Source: an uncultured Eggerthellaceae bacterium
GTDB taxonomy: Bacteria; Actinomycetota; Coriobacteriia; Coriobacteriales; Eggerthellaceae
DNA: 64,000 nucleotides
Assembly: GCA_910588945.1 (NCBI GenBank)
Contig: CAJUSF010000066.1
Location: 1 to 64,000, forward strand
Direction: 5' to 3'
This document shows positions 1 through 6,652 of this stretch, piece by piece. The number at the start of each line of letters is the position of its first letter. Within the stretch, counting starts at the first letter, position 1. Below the pieces are notes generated by a model, which saw only the letters and a program-made list of their open reading frames with translations, did no database searches and was not told the DNA's origin. The translations under genes and the position numbers were made by a program.

Positions 1-88
1 CAGTGCTTTTTGCGCATTCCCTTATCGAGTCTCCCAGTCGAAGCCTCTCTTTGACCGCCGTCCAATCATCTATGGAATATCTAGACAT
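1..88 (-). CDS. Partial CDS, N-terminus of a transposase-like or HTH protein
   Basis: Reading leftwards from an ATG at 88, the frame stays open to the window edge. The peptide begins MSRYSIDDWTAVKERLRLGD and continues SIRECAKST, a basic helical start of the kind found in the helix-turn-helix of IS transposases (for example IS21 IstA-type). An AGGATG-like ribosome site lies just upstream. Between this start and the abortive-infection gene are copies of a CCCCTGACAT motif that resemble repeated IS ends, which supports a mobile-element origin. Only 29 codons are visible, so the family call is tentative; any other HTH protein is possible. Confidence 0.45.
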   Translation of the reverse strand, partial: MSRYSIDDWTAVKERLRLGDSIRECAKST

Positions 89-131
89 TGCACCACATCC
101 TTCCAATGTGTGCAATGATCGCTAGAATCCG

Positions 132-164
132 CCCCGTCCCCTGACATGATTCGCTCCCCTGACA
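132..164. repeat. IS-end-like repeats, left of the Abi gene
   Basis: CCCCGTCCCCTGACATGA occupies 132-149, and a second shorter copy, CTCCCCTGACAT, follows within 153-164. Read on the minus strand these are TGTCAGGGGA boxes repeated in tandem, as at the ends of some insertion sequences. The first copy recurs exactly at 1510-1527 on the other side of the Abi gene. Confidence 0.6.
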
Positions 165-292
165 TCCTTGAAGATAAGCAAATCGAAAGGAACAGGTTGG
201 TTTTAGCGGGATTAAATAATTAGTCCAGACGCGCTTTTGAGACATAAGCCAACATTTTTCTATCTGCTGGCATCATGCGTCCTAAAACAACT

Positions 293-339
293 AGGGCTGA
301 ACCCGTTAGGCTCAGCCCTTACAAAACCTCAAAGGTTTT
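293..339 (-). terminator. Hairpins downstream of the Abi gene
   Basis: AGGGCTGA (293-300) pairs with TCAGCCCT (312-319), and next to it AAAACCT (323-329) pairs with AGGTTTT (333-339). Both lie just past the stop codon of the leftward Abi gene and probably end its transcript. The U-tract is weak, so termination strength is uncertain. Confidence 0.45.
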
Positions 340-366
340 TATGTCTAAATCCATTATGACCATCGC

Positions 367-1326
367 TCAAAGAATGTCAAAGGTTTTCTCGAGAAAACCG
401 AAAGCCGACACAATGGCATTGTTTGCTTCGTAATAATCCTTGTGCTCAACAATCCGCTGCGCCAGTACTGCCAGCGCATCCTTGGTATGCCTCCTGTCCT
501 CGTCCCCGGTGACGAAATGGGAGTAGGCGAACATGAGTGTCGCGATCTGCTGAAGGGCGGTGTTGCGCATGCGCTTCGCCCGCGCCGTCCTCGACACCCC
601 GGCATCCTCTAGGGCATGCATCACCTTCACATTGGTTCGGTAGCGACCGTCTTCCCTCCTGAAGTTGCTCACGATACAGGAAGAGTGGGCGTAGGCGTTG
701 CGAGCCGATTTCACGGACCGGAGAACGTAATGACTCTGGCGCATCTCCTCGTCGCCCCAGCGCATGGCACAGTACTTATAGAAGTTGATGAATGCGCCAA
801 AGGTGAGGAGTTCCATAAACACCCAAGCGGGCATATCGTCCTGATACTTTCGGATGAGCGCACCGCAGTAGAAATCGTCTCGCAGCCTTCCTATCTCGGC
901 GCTCCGATAGCCTCGCTCCGCATCCGTGAGGTCGTTCCAATAATCTCGCACAATCGAGTAGCCGTCCTCATCGCTGCGCTCGCTTATCTCCCTCTCGACC
1001 GCCGAGATCGCATAATGTTCCACGTCGAGTGTCATCGGTAGAAGTGTCCGTCTGAGCTGCTTGTCTATGGTGGCAAGGTCGACCAGATAGGCAAAGTCGA
1101 GGTTGATATATTTTCCCTCGTGTTGGCCCTCCGCGTGCTTGTCGTAGAGTGCACGATAGGCCGCTATCTTGAACCAGTAGGATTCGCTTTCGAGGATGCA
1201 CCTCGCCTCATCCTCACTGCACAGCTCAAACCTCACGCCCTTGTCCTTCAGATGCGCGATCTGCTCGTCAACCGCCAGTTTAGGCTTGACGTGCTTAGCA
1301 ATACTGATTTCGTGCTTGTTTTCCAT
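367..1326 (-). CDS. Abi_2/AbiD-AbiF-type abortive infection protein with HEPN motif
   Basis: This 319-residue protein resembles the Abi_2 (AbiD/AbiF) abortive-infection family. The N-terminal block with KPKLAVDEQIAHLKDKGV and the SESYWFKIAAYRALY stretch are typical, and R209-N-A-Y-A-H214 is the R-x4-H signature of HEPN ribonucleases. Family knowledge suggests RNA cleavage or growth arrest on phage infection, acting in the cytoplasm; the trigger here is unknown. It stands alone, with no antitoxin gene beside it. The 18-bp IS-end-like repeat flanks it on both sides, pointing to acquisition with a mobile element. The length fits the family. The ATG at 1326 has only a weak ribosome site. Confidence 0.82.
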   Translation of the reverse strand: MENKHEISIAKHVKPKLAVDEQIAHLKDKGVRFELCSEDEARCILESESYWFKIAAYRALYDKHAEGQHEGKYINLDFAYLVDLATIDKQLRRTLLPMTLDVEHYAISAVEREISERSDEDGYSIVRDYWNDLTDAERGYRSAEIGRLRDDFYCGALIRKYQDDMPAWVFMELLTFGAFINFYKYCAMRWGDEEMRQSHYVLRSVKSARNAYAHSSCIVSNFRREDGRYRTNVKVMHALEDAGVSRTARAKRMRNTALQQIATLMFAYSHFVTGDEDRRHTKDALAVLAQRIVEHKDYYEANNAIVSAFGFLEKTFDIL

Positions 1327-1509
1327 GACGCCTATTCTACCTCGGCCTGCAATGCATTCAGTTTGAAAGCTTTGGCTTTGATGGCCCCTTCGTTTTTCTC
1401 ATATCACTTCATTCGGTACTCATAGAGCAAAAAGCGTGCGTCTCAACTTCTCCAAGTTCTGCTTCTTCTCAGTATATGCGTCGGTAGCGATACCACGTCA
1501 TGCCATCAT

Positions 1510-1527
1510 CCCCGTCCCCTGACATGA
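1510..1527. repeat. Second exact copy of the 18-bp IS-end-like repeat
   Basis: CCCCGTCCCCTGACATGA is identical to 132-149 and in the same orientation, so the Abi gene sits between two direct copies about 1.4 kb apart. Confidence 0.65.
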
Positions 1528-1557
1528 ATAAGGAAAAGCGCCCACCCCTCTCATCGT

Positions 1558-1585
1558 CTGACACTCTCGAGTATCTTGATACAAT
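1558..1585 (+). promoter_or_regulatory. Likely promoter of fbp
   Basis: CTGACA (1558-1563), then 16 bases, then TACAAT (1580-1585), fits a sigma-70-type promoter 36 bases upstream of the fbp start. An AGGAG ribosome site follows just before the ATG. Confidence 0.5.
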
Positions 1586-1620
1586 ACGGGCAGTGACCCC
1601 TTCGATCACAGGAGCTCGTA

Positions 1621-3591
1621 ATGGATAGAAGCGAACTGCGTTACCTCGAATTGCTCTCGGAAAACTACCCCACCATAGCGGATGCATCCGCCGAGATAAT
1701 CAACTTGAGCGCCGTGCTCAATCTGCCGAAAGGCACCGAGATCTTCGCATCCGACATCCATGGCGAAGCCGATGCGTTCTCGCATATCCTGAAAAACGGA
1801 TCGGGTTCGGTGCGCCTTAAGATCGACGATGCGTTCGGCGACGGGCTCACCACGCAAGAGAAGAACGAGCTCGCCACACTCGCATATTACCCGCACGAGA
1901 AGCTGTCGATGATCCTTTCGACGTTCGAATCGGAAGAGGAAAAAGAAGCATGGATGCGCACGACCATTGAGCGCCTTGTTGCGCTGTGCAAACAGGCATC
2001 GGGCAAGTACACGCGATCGAAGGTGCGTAAAGCCATGCCTGCGGAATTCGCCTATGCCATAGATGAGCTGATGACCGAGAACAATCATGCTGTCAACCGC
2101 GAGCGCTACCACCGCGCCATAATCGACTCCGCGATCAGCATAGGGCGGGGACCGGCATTCATCGAAGCGCTATGCTGTCTTGTCCAACGCTTCTCGCTCG
2201 ACCATCTTCACATCGTCGGCGACATCTACGACCGTGGTCCAGCACCAGATGCAATCATGGATACACTTGCGAACTATCACTGCCTCGACATCCAATGGGG
2301 AAATCACGACATCGTATGGATGGGCGCATCGCTTGGCCAGCGCGGATGCATCGCGCACGTGGTGCGCAACTGCGCGCGCTACGGCAATCTGTCCATATTA
2401 GAGGACGCTTACGGCATAAACACGCTTCCGCTCGCTTCGTTTGCAATGGAGGCCTACGCGGACGACCCGTGTGTCGCATTCGGACTCAAGGGCACCCCGG
2501 ATATTTCGGATCGCCAACGCGAGGTAAGCATCAAGATCCAAAAGGCCATGGCGATCATACAGTTCAAGGTCGAAGGCCAACTTATCGATGAATACCCGTG
2601 CTTCGGCTTAGAGGATCGCAAGCTTTTGCACCGCATCGATCCCGAACGCGGTACGGTTATTGTCGACGATATCGAATACGAGCTCACCGATAAGATGTTC
2701 CCCACAATCGACTGGAGCGATCCGTATCGCCTGACCCCCGATGAAGAATCGGTGATGGCGCGCCTAGAGCAGGCCTTTATCGGCAGCGAAAAACTACAGC
2801 GCCACATGAAGCTCTTCTTGGAATCGGGAAGCCTGTATAAGATCCACAACAACAACCTGCTTTTCCACGCCTGCGTGCCGCTCAACGATGACGGATCGTT
2901 CAAAGAAGCGAACGTATTCGGCGAGACATATAGCGGGCGCGAGCTCTACGATGTGCTTGAGCGATACGTGCGCGCGGGCTTTTTCAGCGAGGACGACATT
3001 GACCGCAAACAAGGGCGCGATCTGATGTGGTGGCTGTGGTTAAGCCCTTCTTCTCCTCTGTTCGCAAAAAGCAAAATGGCAACTTTCGAACTCTACCTCA
3101 TCGCCGAGAAAGAAGCGCGCAAAGAAGTGAAGAACGCGTTTTACACGCTGCAACATGATCCGAAGGCCGTAGCGCGCATCTTCGAGGAATTCGACATGGA
3201 TCCGGATACCTCACACATTATCTGCGGCCATGTCCCCGTCAAAGCAAAAGACGGAGAGGACCCGGTCAAATGCAGCGGGAAGGTGCTCACCATCGACGGA
3301 GGCTTCTCCAAAGCATACCAACCAACAACAGGAATCGCGGGATACACGCTTATCTCGAACTCTTACGGATTCGTTCTCGCAGCACATGAGCCACTTGAAT
3401 CTGCGAAGTTCGCCGTCGATAACGAGTCGGACATTCATTCATCGCGCCGCGTCGTCGAAACCGTCGAGGAGAGAACCCTCGTGGCCGCTACTGACACCGG
3501 CACCCAGCTTCAACGACGCGTTGATGATCTAACCGAGCTAATACACGCCTACCGACAAGGACTGATCGCTGAACGGGCTCCGAAACGCTGA
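1621..3591 (+). CDS. fbp: Fructose-1,6-bisphosphatase, class III
   Basis: This enzyme hydrolyses fructose 1,6-bisphosphate to fructose 6-phosphate, the committed step of gluconeogenesis, in the cytoplasm. The 656-residue length matches class III enzymes of Firmicutes and relatives, which are metallophosphoesterases unrelated in fold to the E. coli enzyme. Metal-binding blocks are visible: D45-x-H47 in SDIHGEADAF, GDIYDRG (200-206) and GNHD (227-230), with a late CGHVPVKAKDGEDP block and a conserved GGFSKAYQ near the C-terminus. AGGAG precedes the ATG at a good distance. It appears to be transcribed alone, from the promoter at 1558-1585. An asaccharolytic or amino-acid-using anaerobe would need this enzyme to make sugars. 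Confidence 0.96.
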   Translation: MDRSELRYLELLSENYPTIADASAEIINLSAVLNLPKGTEIFASDIHGEADAFSHILKNGSGSVRLKIDDAFGDGLTTQEKNELATLAYYPHEKLSMILSTFESEEEKEAWMRTTIERLVALCKQASGKYTRSKVRKAMPAEFAYAIDELMTENNHAVNRERYHRAIIDSAISIGRGPAFIEALCCLVQRFSLDHLHIVGDIYDRGPAPDAIMDTLANYHCLDIQWGNHDIVWMGASLGQRGCIAHVVRNCARYGNLSILEDAYGINTLPLASFAMEAYADDPCVAFGLKGTPDISDRQREVSIKIQKAMAIIQFKVEGQLIDEYPCFGLEDRKLLHRIDPERGTVIVDDIEYELTDKMFPTIDWSDPYRLTPDEESVMARLEQAFIGSEKLQRHMKLFLESGSLYKIHNNNLLFHACVPLNDDGSFKEANVFGETYSGRELYDVLERYVRAGFFSEDDIDRKQGRDLMWWLWLSPSSPLFAKSKMATFELYLIAEKEARKEVKNAFYTLQHDPKAVARIFEEFDMDPDTSHIICGHVPVKAKDGEDPVKCSGKVLTIDGGFSKAYQPTTGIAGYTLISNSYGFVLAAHEPLESAKFAVDNESDIHSSRRVVETVEERTLVAATDTGTQLQRRVDDLTELIHAYRQGLIAERAPKR

Positions 3592-3628
3592 TTGGCAAGT
3601 AGGCACTGCAGCAGATTGAAAACAGGTG

Positions 3629-5005
3629 CTACGTCTGATCAGGGCGTTCGCGATCTGTCGACTGCATCTCATCGGGCCGCTGATCGCGCTGGCGCTCATC
3701 GCCCTCAAACTGCTTTGTGCGCTTGCGCTCACGCAGATACAGATAGAGGAATACCAACATAAGAACGAGCAGAACCAACATGATCAGGATGCAGATGATG
3801 TGATCAAGCCAAGTGACGGTGCACGGTTGCTGATCGGCCTTTCCGTGTTCAAAACCGGTATTGTAAACCGCGATCAGCTTCTTAGCGGTTTCAGGATCGA
3901 CCGTCTTTGTTGCGTCATCAGCGATCTCATCCTCAGGCGATAGCTCTTCTGCCTCGGTGCTGCCAATAAAGTCCTCGAACAACTCTTTCGCTTCTTGCTC
4001 GGTCATAGAATCAGGCAACAGCGCAGCAAAATCATCTTTGGTAAATGACTGATCAGCGGGAGGCTCTGGAACAGCGCTTCCGGTACCGCCGTTGTTACCG
4101 CCGTTATCGATGCCACCTTCATTGCCCGAGCCACTGCCATCTGCTGGAGGTGCGGCATCAGGGATATCAGCATCATCAGGAAGACGGGGTGACTCAGGTA
4201 CGTATAGCACGTTGATCACGTTGTCATCCGCATCCGATCCTACGCGAATCTCAGGGGGATAGGTGTCAACCGCATAGGTGCCATTGATCTTATACTCATA
4301 GGCATCACCTTCAACCAATTCACCAAAAGGCTGATTGTCAAAAGTCTCCGATGCGAACTTGGTGAAATGCACCCCTTCTGGCGATAGCGCATCGCCCCAG
4401 TTATCAGCAGACAGATCCGCGCCTTCCATCAAGTAGTAATTGACGGTATAGGAGTTATTCCACATGCGGCCGTAAAAAAGCTCGATGACGTTCTCATCCG
4501 GATTGGTGCTAACCGTCAGATTTGCAGGCCAGCCATCAAAAAAGAAAAAGCCTTCGAGATCAAGAACATAATCCCACGCGTTCAAAACATCGCCTTTGGT
4601 AAGGCCATCAATCGTACGCGTGCCTAGCAGATATCGATTGCCCTCTCCCGGTGCAATGCCCGGCTCTTCATAGGTAACATTCTCATAGTATTTGATTGTC
4701 GCGATACAATCAGTCGCCGGAGTCACCTCAGGCAGAGCATCGGGTGTGTCACCTGTCGCAGCAGCCGACCCGCTCGCTTCAGTCCTATCAGCCACATCTG
4801 CCGCCGTAGAGACCTGCTCACCAGAGGTAGTAGCTATATCCTGTGGAACCAAAGGATCATCTAAGGTTTTATCTTCCTGTGTTACCTCAGCAGCATTTGA
4901 AGCGCTGCCAACATTCGAGCTTGCAAACGAGAAGGCTGGAACACATAGCGACACCACTAGCGTGACGGATAAGAGCGCTAGGGCGAATTTCTTTACGTTG
5001 CTCAT
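3629..5005 (-). CDS. Secreted, membrane-anchored repeat protein
   Basis: The 458-residue product begins MSNVKKFALALLSVTLVVSL, a signal peptide; this start is preferred over an upstream ATG at 5059 because GGGG sits just before it. After a Thr/Ala/Asp-rich linker come two beta-repeat modules of about 90 residues, each ending in a variant of ENVIELFY or DNVINVLY, as in MucBP- or InlB-type surface repeats. A Gly/Asn/Pro-rich spacer, an acidic helical region and one membrane span (ICILIMLVLLVLMLVFLYLY) follow, then a charged tail of about 30 residues. There is no LPXTG, so it is probably held by the C-terminal span. A role in adhesion or envelope architecture is inferred from layout only. Confidence 0.75.
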   Translation of the reverse strand: MSNVKKFALALLSVTLVVSLCVPAFSFASSNVGSASNAAEVTQEDKTLDDPLVPQDIATTSGEQVSTAADVADRTEASGSAAATGDTPDALPEVTPATDCIATIKYYENVTYEEPGIAPGEGNRYLLGTRTIDGLTKGDVLNAWDYVLDLEGFFFFDGWPANLTVSTNPDENVIELFYGRMWNNSYTVNYYLMEGADLSADNWGDALSPEGVHFTKFASETFDNQPFGELVEGDAYEYKINGTYAVDTYPPEIRVGSDADDNVINVLYVPESPRLPDDADIPDAAPPADGSGSGNEGGIDNGGNNGGTGSAVPEPPADQSFTKDDFAALLPDSMTEQEAKELFEDFIGSTEAEELSPEDEIADDATKTVDPETAKKLIAVYNTGFEHGKADQQPCTVTWLDHIICILIMLVLLVLMLVFLYLYLRERKRTKQFEGDERQRDQRPDEMQSTDRERPDQT

Positions 5006-5124
5006 AATGACCCCTTTTTTGAATGAAGTTGACTTCATCCTATCCAATACCGGGATCAATCAGGTGTAATCGGACGCATTGCTTCCAGTGCGTAACACTT
5101 CGGTTGACAATCTGTATGACAACG

Positions 5125-5189
5125 CCGATGCCCGCATCCCACGTAGGCATCCCGCGCTCGCGCCCCACGTAGGCATCCCACGCAGGCAC
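5125..5189. repeat. Tandem 13-bp repeat, five units
   Basis: Five consecutive 13-bp units fill the region; CCCACGTAGGCAT is exact at 5138-5150 and 5164-5176, with degenerate units before, between and after (5125-5137, 5151-5163, 5177-5189). The array lies between the VOC-gene terminator and the promoter side of the surface-protein gene. Function unknown. Confidence 0.7.
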
Positions 5190-5226
5190 CAGCACCCCGC
5201 CTCGACGCATGCGAGCAAAGCACGCA

Positions 5227-5258
5227 CAAAAAATGAGCCGCCATAATTTGGCGGCTCA
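5227..5258 (-). terminator. Rho-independent terminator after the VOC gene
   Basis: A perfect 10-bp stem, TGAGCCGCCA (5234-5243) with TGGCGGCTCA (5249-5258), and a five-base loop is followed on the minus strand by a run of six T. It closes the transhydroxylase-VOC transcription unit. Confidence 0.93.
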
Positions 5259-5269
5259 CTCGGGGTTTG

Positions 5270-5737
5270 CTACTCGATCGGACCGATGTTGTCTTGGACA
5301 GCTTCAATGCGTTCGTTGCCTGGACCTCTGAAGAACATAATCCTAAGCTTGGCTCCACCCGAACCGTATGAAACAAACACATCGTCATCCGCATCGCCAA
5401 GCGGACGATCGAACGGACAAAGCGCATCAAACGGACCAGCCTCTATTGCGATACCCTTCTCGGTCAAGCGCGCCACAATCTCATCCATATCATCAACACG
5501 CACAGCGAAATGATTAAGACACTTCCCCGCTGCATCGATGGTGGACTTATCCTCCTGCTCGAGCAGCTCAATGATCACACCGTCATCGCTTTTCACCCAT
5601 GCCATCTTCAAGGGCTTGTCGCCCTCCATTGTTTCGGTGGAAAAGAGATGCCTGAATCCGAGCACGTCGGTATAGAAGTCAATCGACTCATCTATATCGT
5701 TGCAATATGCGCCGATATGGTGGGATCCAATTCTCAT
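5270..5737 (-). CDS. VOC (glyoxalase/extradiol dioxygenase superfamily) protein
   Basis: This 155-residue protein has the paired beta-alpha-beta-beta-beta modules of the vicinal oxygen chelate fold: an N-terminal HHIGAYCNDIDESIDFY start, a central EL at the end of the first module, NHFAVRVDD opening the second, and a C-terminal FFRGPGNERIE typical of lactoylglutathione lyase-like members. The start at 5737 is preceded by AAAGGTGAT. It lies 83 bases downstream of the Fe-S subunit gene on the same strand, with no terminator seen between and a strong one after, so co-transcription is likely. By context it may act on an aromatic or ring-derived compound, but methylglyoxal or an unrelated substrate cannot be excluded. 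Confidence 0.82.
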   Translation of the reverse strand: MRIGSHHIGAYCNDIDESIDFYTDVLGFRHLFSTETMEGDKPLKMAWVKSDDGVIIELLEQEDKSTIDAAGKCLNHFAVRVDDMDEIVARLTEKGIAIEAGPFDALCPFDRPLGDADDDVFVSYGSGGAKLRIMFFRGPGNERIEAVQDNIGPIE

Positions 5738-5820
5738 ATTCTCATCACCTTTCAAAGGTAGGAACACTGCGTTGTCTTATCTACGATGGGACCTTTTTGC
5801 TTTCGGCTCTCGCCATATAT

Positions 5821-6648
5821 CTAGGCAAGCGCCTTTGACATAGCAATGGTGCCGACGTTGAGATCCTTGTCCTTGGTCGAGATGAAATCCACCACGTGAC
5901 GAGGCATATATCCCTCATAGGTAACATCAATGGAATAATCCGCTGCCTCAATCTGCTTGAACCAGAAGTCACCGAACTCATCCGATTTGCAGGTAAGCTT
6001 CTCTCCTGTTTCCAAATTGGTAAGGACGATATCCGCGCCAATCAAAACTTCCTCTTCCTCGAGATCGGCAATCTCGCCAGCTAGGAAGCGCTTTGGCTTG
6101 TTGAGGTAGTGCACGCGTGGCTTCGTCGCAAGCTCGGGGCGAAGATCCTCGGCATCCTTGAGCATATCAGCGAAATCTTCCTCGTCACCAAACAAAATCG
6201 CATCATGAGCACAAGCATCCACGCAACGCGGAATTGTCCAGCCATCATCGAGCAGATGAGCGCAACCGGTGCACTTCTGCGGAATGGACAGCGCCTCATT
6301 CCAGTACACCACGCCATACGGGCAGGCATCCATAATCGCCTTTTGATCTTTGGCCTTTGCCGGATCGATGACGATTAGGCCATCATCCCTGCGATACACT
6401 GCGCCGTCTTTAGCAACCTTCATGCACGGAGCATCCTCGCAATGCTGGCAGAACACTGGAGTATAGGCAACCTTGACCTTCGGGGTCTGACCACGCTCCT
6501 CCTCGTTTACCTTCATCCAGAACTGGCCGGTATCGGGCTGGGGTGCCGCATAGGGCATCCAGTCGTTGTCGCAATGCTCGTCCTTGCAGACGATCTGGCA
6601 GTTGTGACAGCCAATGCAGCGGTCGAGATCAACAATAAAAGTCTTCAT
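5821..6648 (-). CDS. athS: Fe-S subunit of a pyrogallol transhydroxylase-like molybdoenzyme
   Basis: This 275-residue protein carries electrons for, or structurally supports, the molybdenum subunit upstream. Cysteines at 11, 14, 17, 21, 67, 70, 75, 109, 126, 129, 142 and 146 make three [4Fe-4S] sites. Compared with a DmsB-type subunit, the position expected in C-x3-C at 79 is Ala and the CxxC before 109 is missing, so the fourth cluster has been lost. Residues from about 190 form an extra beta domain (GADIVLTNLETGEKLTCKSD), like the C-terminal domain of the Pelobacter transhydroxylase small subunit, which as I recall has nearly the same length and three clusters. AGGAG precedes the ATG, 4 bases after the large-subunit stop. 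A catechol-dehydroxylase partner is the alternative. Confidence 0.8.
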   Translation of the reverse strand: MKTFIVDLDRCIGCHNCQIVCKDEHCDNDWMPYAAPQPDTGQFWMKVNEEERGQTPKVKVAYTPVFCQHCEDAPCMKVAKDGAVYRRDDGLIVIDPAKAKDQKAIMDACPYGVVYWNEALSIPQKCTGCAHLLDDGWTIPRCVDACAHDAILFGDEEDFADMLKDAEDLRPELATKPRVHYLNKPKRFLAGEIADLEEEEVLIGADIVLTNLETGEKLTCKSDEFGDFWFKQIEAADYSIDVTYEGYMPRHVVDFISTKDKDLNVGTIAMSKALA

Positions 6649-6652
6649 GCTC

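Noticed and set aside
616..1041. 141-codon plus-strand frame within the Abi gene
   Set aside because: Antisense to the Abi coding region, which has a clear HEPN motif and family match.
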